Below, in pieces: positions 11,140 to 21,371 of a stretch of DNA of 64,000 bases. Origin of the DNA: Uranotaenia lowii (lineage: Eukaryota > Arthropoda > Insecta > Diptera > Culicidae); NCBI RefSeq assembly GCF_029784155.1, contig NC_073693.1:360110863-360174862 (forward strand), read 5' to 3'. Within the stretch, counting starts at the first letter, position 1. Every line of letters starts with the position of its first letter. The notes below the pieces were generated by a model. It was given only the letters and a program-made list of their open reading frames with translations, was not told the origin of the DNA and searched no databases. The position numbers were made by a program, and so were the translations under genes.

Positions 11140-13016
11140 TAAAGAGTTGGAAAATTATCTGCAGCAACGGGACCAAAAACCTGTTTCGCTCAACTCCTTG
11201 AACAACGATCCAACTAGTGAAACCAACTTTTAGTGGCTCTCTTTGCGGTCCTGTGAACACCACTTCAAAAGGAGAAAGGAAAAAAAACTAATTGAAAAAA
11301 ACTTCCGCTTAATCCGATCAACGATGAAGTATCAAATTAAAATACATACTACTTTTTCAATGTGACCTACCAGAAGAAAAAAAGAAAACCCGTCAACCGT
11401 AGAGATGGAACATTTCAAATAAAAAACTGAAACTTATAATCGAAAATATGTCTGGGAAATTTAAAAGCCAACCCCAGACAAAAAAGTTTAAGAGGTTGTA
11501 CATAAGCCACGACCGCAGATTAACGTAGAATTACGACAGCCGGTCCTGTGTCTATAGGATATGTTTCATAATAAATTTTCATACTCGGAAAATGTTGATC
11601 ATTTTGACATGAATTATATATTCATTCATCTACTATCACAGCCGATTGAGACAGATTGTAGCTCTAGACAATTGCATAGCAAAAGGCGGCAAAATATTTG
11701 TAGCTGCTTCAAAATCCAATGCAACTGAGCCAATGCGCCTGCAATTATGCAACTACAAACCTCAAACGTTTTATCAAACGCTTCGGACAAAAGCTTTAAA
11801 GATTCAGTATTATGCGTTTAATTCGAATCAGTAGGGGAAATGCGCACTAAGGGGTATACAAAAGGGGTCGTCATTGTACATTGGATGGAGATGAAAATTC
11901 AACAACAAATTTAACTTTAATGAAAAGCGCATTTAATACAAAATTATTTAGAGAGTTAATTTTTTTTTCAGGTTTTTCCAATGGAATTTTTTGCTTGAAT
12001 AAATATTATATGTCAATGAATGGTGTCATACTCATACTCCTACACATTTTAATTTTGTGAAATTTTTCTGTTCAGAAATCGGGACCGCGGATTACTTTTC
12101 AATTTTTATCAAAGTTCTGATTTAAGATTTGAACCGTGGAATTATCTTTGCCATGCACAATAAAAATTTTATTTCAAATTTCATCTCTATAGAAGAACGT
12201 TATTGAAAAGTAACGAAAGGTTTATAATTTTAATCAAATGTTGTGAAATTTTTTAATATTCAAAAAATTACAGGTGGCCATACAGAAAAAAATTAAAATG
12301 AAAAATATTTTTGTTTTCAAAAGTGACTCATGCTTTTGTAAAGTAGCCTGAAGCATTTAGTTGGCTGACCCCGCAGATGTGGAAAATTGCTGAATCTGGA
12401 CGATGCTGCTGATGTGGTTTGGTGGGCTTTTGGCCTTTTCGGTTCCTTTGAGTTTGATTTTCTCAAAGGATCCGAATGTTTCAAGGTTATGTTTATGTTC
12501 TGGCAACCCTATGCCAGGCCACTGCTGTACCAGTTCAACATGATGGTGGTGAAGCATAATGAATGCTCCGGGTTTCAGTGCAAATGGTTTACTCAGCCGA
12601 GCATAGTTGTCCTCGTCGTCCTGATGAAGAACTTCAAACAGCACAATCCTAGAAAGCGGCCTTCTCTCAACAGAATCCTAGAAAGCGGCTTTCTCTGCAC
12701 ACATTCTTGGTCGCAACAACCGACCGACCGGGAGAAAGACCAAAAACCAAATGAAACCGGGTCGGGGCGATCCTTGCTCTTTTATAACTTCGCATCTAGT
12801 GCAATTTGGGGTCGACGATCGGGGTTTTTTCGCTCGGCTGTTTTACGCACTAATTTGTATTAGCGCGATATTAGTATTGGTGTACAAACACATAGCCGAC
12901 CCAAAATGTTGTTCGGAAAAGATGTAAAATAAATATATATGAGTTGAGTAAAAATAAATAAATATGAGTTAATTTTCGCTGACTCGTTAAAAAATTTGTT
13001 AACAAAATACCATATT
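11140..13016. other. No recognisable gene (1.9 kb)
   Basis: Short overlapping frames only. The 158-codon frame on + at 12,387-12,863 and the 95-codon frame opposite it have no recognisable domain. A 23-bp direct repeat ('cctagaaagcggc.ttctct') occurs twice at about 12,647-12,695. The composition is less AT-rich at 12.36-12.86 kb, which may be unique host sequence. Confidence 0.5.
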
Positions 13017-14108
13017 GTAAAAATTGTCAAATTTGTCAAAAATGTCAAAATTGTCAAAATTGTCAAAATTGTCAAAATTGTCAAAATTGTCAAAATTGTC
13101 AAAATTGTCAAAATTGTCAAAATTGTCAAAATTGTCGAAATTGTCAAAATTGTCAAAATCGTTAAAATTGTCAAAATTGTCAAAATTGTCAAAATTGTCG
13201 AAATTGTCAAAATTGTCAAAATCGTCAAAATTGTCAAAATTGTCAAAATTGTCAAAATTGTCAAAATTGTCAAAATTGTCAAAATTGTCAAAATTGTCAA
13301 AATTGTCAAAATTGTCGAAATTGTCAAAATTGTCAAAATCGTTAAAATTGTCAAAATTGTCAAAATTGTCAAAATTGTCGAAATTGTCAAAATTGTCAAA
13401 ATCGTCAAAATTGTCAAAATTGTCAAAATTGTCAAAATTGTCAAAATTGTCAAAATTGTCAAAATTGTCAAAATTGTCAAAATTGTCAAAATTGTCAAAA
13501 TTGTCAAAATTGTCAAAATTGTCAAAATTGTCAAAATTGTCAAAATTGTCAAAATTGTCAAAATTGTCAAAATTGTCCAAATTGTCAAAATTGTCAAAAT
13601 TGACAAAATTGTCAAAATTGACAAAATTGTCAAAATTGACAAAATTGTCAGAATTGTCAAAATTGTCAAAATTGTCAAAATTGTCAAAATTGTCAAAATT
13701 GTCAAAATTGTCAAAATTGTCAAAATTGTAAAATTTGTCCAAATTGTCAAAATTGTCAAAATTGTCAAAATTGTCAAAATTGTCAAAATTGTCAAAGTTG
13801 TCAAAATTGTCAAAATTGTCAAAATTGTCAAAATTGTCAAAATTGTCAAAATTGTCAAAATTGACAAAATTGTCAAAATTGTCAAAATTGTCAAAATTGT
13901 CAAAATTGTCAAAATTGTCAAAATTGTCAAAATTGTCAAAATTGTCAAAATTGTCAAAATTGTCAAAATTTTCAAAATTGTCAAAATTGTCAAAATTGTC
14001 AAAATTGTCAAAATTGTCAAAATTGTCAAAATTGTCAAAATTGTCAAAATTGTCAAAATTGTCAAAATTGTCAAAATTGTCAAAATTGTCAAAATTGTCA
14101 AAATTGTA
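13017..14108. repeat. 9-bp satellite array 1, unit TTGTCAAAA
   Basis: About 120 head-to-tail copies of TTGTCAAAA (AAAATTGTC in another phase). The variants are mostly single substitutions (cgaaa, gttaa, gacaa). A 20-unit block of 180 bp is repeated exactly: 13,081-13,260 equals 13,261-13,440. At 13,597-13,650 an 18-bp dimer alternating GTC and GAC occurs three times. The unit equals three codons without stops in five frames, so KIV-, SKL-, TIL- and DNF-type open frames here are artefacts. Confidence 0.95.
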
Positions 14109-14154
14109 AAAATTTCAAAATTTCAAAATTATCAAAATTTTTGAAATTGTAAAA
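14109..14154. repeat. Junction between two satellite types
   Basis: 46 bp of degenerate A/T-rich sequence ('aaaatttcaaaatttc', 'ttttgaaattgtaaaaattg') links array 1 to array 2. It is made of broken units, with no unrelated DNA inserted. Confidence 0.7.
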
Positions 14155-15226
14155 ATTGACAAAAATGACAAAAATGACAAAAATGACAAAAATGACAAAA
14201 ATGACAAAAATGACAAAAATGACAAAAATGACAAAAATGACACAAATGACAAAAATGACAAAAATGACAAAAATGACAAAAATGACAAAAATGACAAAAA
14301 TGACAAAAATGACAAAAATGACAAAAATGACAAAAATGACAAAAATGACAAAAATGACAAAAATGACAAAAATGACAAAAATGACAAAAATGACAAAAAT
14401 GACAAAAATGACAAAAATGACAAAAATGACAAAAATGACAAAAATGACAAAAATGACAAAAATGACAAAAATGACAAAAATGACAAAAATGACAAAAATG
14501 ACAAAAATGACAAAAATGACAAAAATGACAAAAATGACAAAAATGACAAAAATGACAAAAATGACAAAAATGACAAAAATGACAAAAATGACAAAAATGA
14601 CAAAAATGACAAAAATGACAAAAATGACAAAAATGACAAAAATGACGAAAATGACAAAAATGACAAAAATGACAAAAATGACAAAAATGACAAAAATGAC
14701 AAAAATGACAAAAATGACAAAAATGACAAAAATGACAAAAATGACAAAAATGACAAAAATGACAAAAATGACAAAAATGACAAAAATGACAAAAATGACA
14801 AAAATGACAAAAATGACAAAAATGACAAAAATGACAAAAATGACAAAAATGACAAAAATGACAAAAATTACAAAAATGACAAAAATGACAAATATGACAA
14901 ATATGACAAAAATGACAAAAATGACAAAAATGACAAAAATGACAAAAATGACAAAAATGACAAAAATGACAAAAATGACAAAAATGACAAAAATGACAAA
15001 AATGACAAAAATGACAAAAATGACAAAAATGACAAAAATGACAAAAATGACAAAAATGATAAAAATGACAAAAATGACAAAAATGACAAAAAAAAACAAA
15101 AATGACAAAAATGACAAAAATGGCAAAAATGATAAAAATGACAAAAATGACAAAAATGACAAAAATGACAAAAATGTAAAACAAATTGACAAACATGCCA
15201 AAAATGACTAAAATGACTAAACGTCT
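14155..15226. repeat. 9-bp satellite array 2, unit TGACAAAAA
   Basis: About 118 copies of TGACAAAAA, more homogeneous than array 1 through most of its length. The last 150 bp decay ('aaaaaaaacaaaaatgac', 'atggcaaaaatgat', 'aaacatgccaaaaatgact'). The unit keeps the TGAC/GTCA core of array 1 but differs in the A/T spacer and reads as the opposite strand (TTTTTGTCA). MTK-, FLS- and FCH-type open frames are artefacts of the repeat. Confidence 0.95.
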
Positions 15227-17206
15227 TTAATTTCAAAATTTTCTGAAATGTCTTAAGCATTTTAATACATTTTAAAAGTTTTGCCAGTTTTGTTTATAAA
15301 TTATATGGGACAATGTTAAAATGGTTTAATTAAAATTTTAAACTTAAATGCTGTAATTTCCTTATTGTGGAAAGGAGTCTTTTTTTTAAGTATTTGGAAC
15401 ACTCAAACCTGTTCACGATAGATCCAAACTATAGCTAATAAGCTGTTATTCGTAACGCAACATAATTCTCTTATAAGCCTGGGGTTAGCAGAAGTTAATT
15501 TCTCCGCTGCACCAATTCCGCAAATCGTTCGATTTCTAGTCTATATCAATTAGAGCGAGAGAGGAAGTATCCGCCAGATTATTATTATTCCCACCAGCAT
15601 AATTGGCGCTGTTTAGTTTGAATCTGAAGCCCCCGCATACATATCATTAGCATAATCGTTAGGCAAACGTGTTCCATCAAATATTATAGTTTGCGGCTTT
15701 TCAGCTGTGCATTTTAGTGATGATGTTCAGAACAATACCGCAACTAAACCGATCGATGATGGTTTGTAATTATTGGTTTTTCATCGGTTTCCACAACAGC
15801 ATTAACGTGGGGCGCCCGATCCAGATTAAATTTTCAATCATCGAACGGAAATTTCTTCAAGCGCCACTCGAATACTCCCCACATTTGATTGAATTGAATT
15901 TTGTTAGCTGTGTTTTCTGTGTTCTTCATCAAATTGTGGCTTTTATTGTTTCATCAACATGACCGACTCTCTGTTCAGTGTGATTCAAAGGATTATGTTG
16001 CTGGCGACACGTGATACTTGATTTAAATTCTTAGCTTGGAGAGATGATCAAAGCTGAAAAAAATTTTGTGCTCACAGGAATATGTAGAATAAAAATTTAA
16101 TTTATGAGCTGTCAGTTTCAGCTAAGATGGGTTAGGTACAGTAGCAATAAGCTCTTCAGCTATCTGCCTGCACAAAATAAAAAATCAAAGAAAATAGCAC
16201 TCGATACTATGTTTTTTTTATTGTTGTTTTAACAGGAGACATAAAAAGTGCTGTTTCAAATGTAGTATCGTACTGACTGAAAATGGAAATAGAATAATAC
16301 GCAAGTACGAGTATGAGTGGAATCAAACAACTTTTGATTTTTTTCCTTGCATGGCGACCGTCAAAAATGCTCCCAAAAGTCTTGATATTTGCATCGTTTT
16401 GAGTTATTCATGCAACGAATCAGAAAACTTTTTGAATCAAATCTTTCAACATAATTTCTATGAGATATGCAAGCTAATGGAAAGACACACATGTTTTCAT
16501 ATGTAATTCAACTACCCACCAGGATGTTGATGTGTCATCTTCTAGTCCAGAATCATAAGCATCTATGATTGTTTGGATTGTTACAACCCTCAAGCTACCG
16601 AGAAAGGTGGATCAGGTGCTTTTGCGAAGTTTTGCTTTCATTCGCTCAACAAAACAGGTTGTAATAAATGTTCAGAATTCCGGGAAACCACTATTGCCTG
16701 GGCAATAGATGTCAATCTCCGCTTTCATCGGTTCTTCGTCTTCGTCCTCGAACGAAACCCGACAATCACAAAAGGGACAGGAATCTCGTTCGAGTGATGA
16801 GAAAATATAACAAAGCTCTACCTTCATAAAATGGGTTTGACCACTCGCAGAGAAAAAAAAATTTCGTCCCGAGTTACTTTCTATCTTACTGGGTCATTGG
16901 CTGAATAAAAATCAACACGGGGATTGATAAATCCAACCATATTTGAAAAGATTGATGATCCGTAGAACAGAAATTAAAGGCATCCCTAGTTTTTGCTACA
17001 AATATAAAAAAATTTAAGAAAAGTTGATAAATGACTTTCTGAAAACACAACAAAAGAGTTTCTTTATTGGAAAAATTCCACTCCGTAATTAAAGCCATTG
17101 AAAAGGTTTTTTAATCGAGATTCTTTGAAATTATGACACCAAAAGCGATTGGGCTAAAGAGTCTCTAAATTTGTGTTATGATGAATGTTGGTTAATCGCC
17201 GCGATG
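15227..17206. other. No recognisable gene (2 kb)
   Basis: The first 70 bp still resemble decayed satellite. The rest has only short frames, such as + 15,717-15,962 and + 16,573-16,797, without domains. The composition is moderately AT-rich and looks like unique non-coding DNA. Confidence 0.5.
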
Positions 17207-17274
17207 TATTGTTGTTGAATTTTATCAACGTTTTTGGGCGAGTTTAACAAATTAAAAACTGTTTTTAATCAGCT

Positions 17275-17318
17275 GTCCAGACGTTTCGAGCTACTTTGGC
17301 GTTCGCCCTTCAGTGGAC
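17275..17318 (-). ncRNA. Hammerhead-like motif, left foldback arm
   Basis: On the minus strand: GTCCA, CTGAAGG, a short GGC/GCC stem, then CTCGAAACGTC and TGGAC. GTCCA/TGGAC forms a 5-bp stem I, GAAACGTC supplies the GAAA core, a minimal stem III and a GUC cleavage site. The core base expected to be A is G (CTGAAGG instead of CTGANGA), and extra bases follow stem II, so activity is doubtful. Confidence 0.35.
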
Positions 17319-17490
17319 ACTAAAATATATTTTTAAATTACAATTTAATACTACAATTACAATTTTTGATTTCAAACTTACAAATTACTGGCTTTCGTCC
17401 ATACTTATTTTTCTGGCTCTGTTTGTTTTGTTTTTCGTTTACATTTGGGTGTCAGTGTCTGTGTTAATTTGAAAATGACGGGGTCGTATG

Positions 17491-17798
17491 AACTTCATCG
17501 CCGGTGTCATCAAAAGGCGCTAGAAATCGAGATTCGAGAACGTAAGTGGAGATGGATTGGGCACACGCTGCGAAGAGATGAAAACGAGATTTGCAGAGAG
17601 GCGCTTGACTGGAATCCAGATGGGCATCGAAGAAGAGGCAGGCCCAAAAGCTCGTGGCGGCGAAGTCTAGCCGCTGAAATCCGCACAGTTGACGAGAACC
17701 TTGGCTGGCAGCAAGTGAAGACGCTGGCTCCGGATCGCCAGCAGTGGAGATCTTTTATCTCAGCCCTATGCGCCGGTCAATCGGCGCTGGACCCTTAG
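17491..17798 (+). pseudogene. RTE-like reverse transcriptase, C-terminal fragment
   Basis: About 100 codons of the C-terminus of an endonuclease-reverse transcriptase, in a frame that happens to be open from 17,445. Characteristic motifs are RKWRWIGHTLRR, ICREALDWNPDG, RRRGRPKSSWRR and DRQQWRSFISALC, followed by a stop at 17,796-17,798. In related elements this region lies downstream of the RT palm and ends the polyprotein. The fragment lacks both catalytic domains and cannot act alone. Clade assignment is from memory of the motif pattern. Confidence 0.8.
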
Positions 17799-17809
17799 GT
17801 AGGTAGGTA
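17491..17809 (+). mobile_element. 5'-truncated RTE-like non-LTR retrotransposon (3' end)
   Basis: The insertion is bracketed by an exact 11-bp target duplication GGGGTCGTATG at 17,480-17,490 and 17,810-17,820. It ends in a short tandem TAGG tail (17,796-17,810), as RTE-type elements often end in short tandem repeats. Only the last 319 bp are present, the usual product of incomplete target-primed reverse transcription. Confidence 0.85.
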
Positions 17810-18043
17810 GGGGTCGTATGGGGGACAACAATGTTGTAAACAGACAACGAGATTCATGTAATTTTAAACAGCATACGACCCCGTCATTTCCAAATTAACA
17901 CAGACACTGACACACAAATGTAAACGAAAAACAAAATAAACAGAGCCAGAAAAATTAGTATGGACGAAAGCCAGTAATTTGTAAGTTTGAAATCAAAAAT
18001 TGTAATTGTAGTATTGAATTGTAATTTAAAAATATATTTTAGT

Positions 18044-18086
18044 GTCCACTGAAGGGCGAACGCCAAATAGCTCGAAACGTCTGGAC
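18044..18086 (+). ncRNA. Hammerhead-like motif, right foldback arm
   Basis: Inverted copy of the left-arm motif: GTCCA (18,044-18,048), CTGAAGG, a GGC-GAAC-GCC hairpin, then GAAACGTC and TGGAC (18,082-18,086). It has the same G for A change in the core as the left arm, so the change predates or defines the element. Confidence 0.35.
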
Positions 18087-18153
18087 AACTGGTAAAAACA
18101 GTTTTAATTTGTAAAACTCGCCGAAAAACTTCGATAAAATTCAACAACAATAA

Positions 18154-18858
18154 TTTTGTGTTATGTAAAAAAATTGTATCAGAATATCAAAGATTTTATT
18201 AAACTATTTAAAAAAGTGATTTGGTTCTTTAATCCTCATCCACTCTTGAGCAGTCTTGTAAGCGGTCACTATCGTTTGAACTTTTTTGGAGACATCCTCA
18301 ACCAGTGATGCCATATTGAAATCGATATTTAAGCCCGAAAAAAAGGCATTCAGTATGGAAATTCCATAAATCGGTATAATTACTGTTTTTTCTTTTAGTT
18401 TTTAAAACCAAGTATATTGAAATAATATTGCAAAAATTACAATTTTGATAGTATCTCGATTATGAAACATCATATTTTCTTTTAATGCGACAGACCAGTG
18501 CGGCTTATTGTATGATTAACTCTAAACATTATTATTATTTAGAATTTGTATGATACTTAAGTAGCTTTCTTCATACATCATACCATACTACATACTAGTT
18601 TTGGTGATACGGCATGGGGAAATTTCAAAATTGTTCAGTTTTGAGTGAAGTCGATCTTTGATAACTAAATAACTAATAAACCTAAAGGATAATTATAAGC
18701 TGATTTTTTAGCAGTTTATTAATCATTTTTAAAGCATCGATTCAATCTTGGCTAGATGTTCTTGTTTCAGATATGTAACGTTATGAAAAAAATATTTTTA
18801 CAATTTTTAGAAATTGCAATAAATATTATTACAACTATTTCGGACAACATTCAAGAGT
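18154..18858. other. No recognisable gene
   Basis: AT-rich spacer between the foldback and the BEL element. There are short frames only and no TIR or tandem repeat. Confidence 0.55.
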
Positions 18859-18863
18859 ATTTG

Positions 18864-19750
18864 TGTTGACGCGGCCCACAGTCAAATGTCAGATGACAAA
18901 TCACAGCCTTGATCGGAAAGGAAATATTCCTAGAGAAAAAGAAGAAGATTAATTTATCAATCCACATGCGTTTAAAGTTTCCGACTTAGAGTTGAAGAAA
19001 TTACCAACCAATTCCAGTAAATCTACTTAAGTTTAGTTAGTTCGATAGAAGTTTCGACGGTTAGTTAAAATTGTTAAACTACGGTGTCACGAATCTTTAA
19101 TTTATCTCATTGTACGCTACAATACAGGTGGTTTCGGGAAGAAGTCAATCGGGTCAACCCGCATAGGCCTCATTGCGTTTAGTCCGTTTTAAACGGGAAT
19201 GTGAGTTTCTAGTATAATTAGCCATAAAGGCCACAATTTAACCATCGTGTATGATTCAGATACTTCTCGAAAGTACTCGTGTAAAGTACTTCATCAAACC
19301 TTACTTCAGTGATTCTCAACCGTAGTATTCGTCATTTGAGATCGTGAGTAACAAGGATATGTTTGCAACAATTCGAGTTAATGGTTAGTTTTTCACCTAT
19401 AGGCTAGCTGATTCTGGATCGTTACACTATACATTATCGTCACCTGTAAAAGAAAACAGAGCTGTGAGTACTTTGAAGAAAACCTGAAATGAAATTTAAA
19501 CTAAATGTACTTACCAATTATCCTACATATTAGGTCGAACTTTAGGCAGTCGCTAACGAAAGGTCGAAGAATTAAGAAACACAAAAAGCTAAATTTGAAG
19601 GAGGAAAGAATTAAACTAAATATTTGTGAGTAGAAACTGAAAACTCTAAAATATCATTGATTAATGATTATAATAAAATTTCAGTTGAGCTGTTTGAGAA
19701 CTGCTGCAAAACTTAGGCACGTCTTTTCAAAATCCAAATTTACCGGAATA
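18864..19750 (+). repeat. BEL/Pao 5' LTR
   Basis: Starts TGTTGACGCGG and ends TACCGGAATA, so the termini are TG...TA rather than the common TG...CA. It carries four GTGAGT motifs, each followed 59 or 70 nt later by an AG (19,201-19,259; 19,344-19,402; 19,464-19,533; 19,626-19,684). An AATAAA-type polyadenylation signal lies at about 19,672. No TATA box could be assigned with confidence. Confidence 0.95.
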
Positions 19751-19791
19751 TTCTCAAAAATATTTACGGATCGACGGATAATCCTTCAAAA

Positions 19792-20202
19792 ATGGCTAAT
19801 AGTGGAAGAGAAGAATTTACCATGACACCCTGTGAAAAGTGCGGTCAAACTTCGATGCAGGATGAAGGGATGGTCGCGTGCAACGGCTGTTCTGGGTGGT
19901 TTCACTACCGCTGTGTAGGTGTGACCGACGAAGTCAAGAAGCTAAAGAAATGGTTCTGTTCCGCGGAGGCTTGCCAACAATTGTACTCCAAGTACGTAAA
20001 GAAACAAGAAGCTGGGCGAAAAGGTGCTATTAAAAAAACAGATGGATCTGAAAAATCCAGCGCTACTTCCGAACGACGCTATGGTCCTCAAGAAGAGTTC
20101 AGAGACGACACGTTGAAGACTCAGGATGAAGATCATCTGACCAAAAGGGAAAAGCAAGAAGCTGAAAGAATCCTGAACGTCAGGATTTGGAAATGGAGTT
20201 GA
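19792..20202 (+). CDS. BEL/Pao gag N-terminus with PHD finger (frameshifted)
   Basis: The ATG lies 41 bp after the 5' LTR and is the natural start of the gag-pol frame. Residues 14-61 form a C4HC3 PHD-type zinc finger: C14, C17, C30, C33, H38, C41, C56, C61, with the typical W54 before the last pair. PHD fingers bind histone tails or fold as protein-binding modules, and N-terminal PHD fingers occur in some insect BEL gags. After residue 125 or so the frame runs into VRIWKWS and stops. The adjoining -1 frame continues with gag-like coiled coil, so a one-base loss (or recoding) lies between about 20,166 and 20,200. No canonical X XXY YYZ slippery heptamer is visible there, which favours a mutation. 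Confidence 0.85.
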   Translation: MANSGREEFTMTPCEKCGQTSMQDEGMVACNGCSGWFHYRCVGVTDEVKKLKKWFCSAEACQQLYSKYVKKQEAGRKGAIKKTDGSEKSSATSERRYGPQEEFRDDTLKTQDEDHLTKREKQEAERILNVRIWKWS

Positions 20203-21302
20203 TGGAAAGAGAATATGAAATTGAAGCAGAGTTGAGGAAACGAAAAATGCAGTTGGAACAAAAGTTGCTGGAAAGGGCTTTGCAAGAAAAACAGTCGCAA
20301 GTGGAACAACTAAAAAAGATGCGTGAGTCCTATCAAAGTCGAATGAATGCTGTAGATAAAGAGCTGGCAGAACTTACCATGGGATCCAAGCACAACGTAC
20401 CGGAAAGCCATGCTGGCAAAACATCAACTCCGCTGCGACGGTCTTTGCAAAGGCCACGAGCCGGAAATAAGCGTGATGATGAGCCGGAAAAGGGATCTGA
20501 TGGAGGAGAAACTGTTTCATCTGCATCTGCGACGTCCAGTTCTGAATCCGATTTCGGAGATGAGTTCATGGAACAAGCTTCCTCTAGAGCCTCGTGTTGC
20601 AGTTCTAACCCCATATCCTCGCACGGGTTGGGGCCACGACGTGCTGGTCCATCGAAGGCACAGTTAGCGGCACGGAATGGAATCAATCGCCGATTGCCAC
20701 TGTTTTCAGGAAGGGCTGAAGAGTGGCCACTCTTCATAAGTAGCTACACGTCGTCAACGGAGGCCTGCGGCTACAACGACGTAGAAAACTTGGTACGACT
20801 TCAGGAAAGCCTCAAGGGACCAGCATTAGAGAGTGTCCGTGGATTATTATTGTTCCCAAAATGCGTTTCTAAAATACTGACGAAGCTTCAACAATTATAT
20901 GGCCGCCCTGAATTGCTGCTTCAACATTACGTAGAGAAGGTCCGTAGGCTAGATTCACCTAAAGCGGAAAGATTAGCAACATATATCCCCTTCGGAAATG
21001 CGGTAGAGCTTCTTTGCGATCACTTAGAGGCTGCTGAACTGCTGACTCACCTGAATAATCCAATGCTAATGCAAGAGCTTCTTAACAAGCTTCCAGCTGC
21101 AAATCAGCGCGAATGGGTACGATACAAAAAGAGAAAATCTATTGTAAATCTCCGTACTTTCGCCAAATTTCTTTCTAAAATCGTTACAGAAATTTGCGAA
21201 ACTAACGTGGATGTGAGCATTTCATCAGATTCCCAGAAAGCGAAAATTAAAGAGAAAGTCGTAGTATTCAGCCATATCACCGAAAATCAGGAAACTATCT
21301 AA
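20166..21302 (+). pseudogene. BEL/Pao gag, coiled coil and capsid (broken)
   Basis: Continuation of gag in the next frame, open from 20,166 to a TAA at 21,300-21,302. The first 60 residues (MELMEREYEIEAELRKRK onward) are a charged coiled coil. Then comes a Ser/acidic linker (about 20,400-20,680), followed by the capsid-like region beginning RRLPLFSGRAEEWPLF and ending near ATYIPFGNAVELLCDHL and LNKLPAANQREW, the pattern of BEL gag families. The frame has no natural start of its own. It is cut from the N-terminus by the frameshift and from pol by one in-frame stop; the codon after the stop resumes the same frame with VQKPCKVCGRTDH. Both lesions look recent given the LTR identity. Confidence 0.85.
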
Positions 21303-21371
21303 GTACAGAAACCATGTAAAGTTTGTGGTCGCACTGACCACCGTCTTCGATTCTGTGATGAGTTTAAAAGC

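Larger units (their letters stand above)
17207..18153. mobile_element. Foldback element with ~280-bp arms, split by an RTE copy
   Basis: Left arm 17,207-17,490 and right arm 17,872-18,153 are inverted copies. The outer ends 'attgttgttgaattttatc' and 'gataaaattcaacaacaat' match, as do the inner ends 'ggggtcgtatg' and 'catacgacccc'. Without the RTE insertion the loop is 51 bp (17,821-17,871). Each arm carries a hammerhead-like motif (17,275-17,318 on -, 18,044-18,086 on +). Inverted terminal repeats with hammerheads suggest a head-to-head pair of Penelope-like terminal repeats (inference). The arms are highly similar and so fairly young. Confidence 0.8.

Noticed and set aside
12387..12863. 158-codon frame on +
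   Set aside because: No recognisable domain, an overlapping 95-codon frame on -, and no supporting splice or promoter signal.
13017..15226. CRISPR-like direct repeats
   Set aside because: The repeats are contiguous 9-mers with no unique spacers, in a eukaryotic transposon-rich context.
12860..15260. Open frames of up to 413 codons on both strands with KIV, SKL, TIL, DNF, FVI, MTK and FCH repeats
   Set aside because: The 9-bp unit is three codons without stops in most frames. Any array of it is open on both strands at once, and there is no unique sequence, start context or splice structure.
17884..18150. 88-codon hydrophobic frame on - in the right foldback arm
   Set aside because: It lies wholly within an inverted repeat arm and is interrupted in the matching left arm. 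There is no domain.
20160..20205. Programmed -1 frameshift site in gag
   Set aside because: No X XXY YYZ heptamer in the right frame and no obvious downstream stem. A one-base deletion is the simpler reading unless other copies share it.
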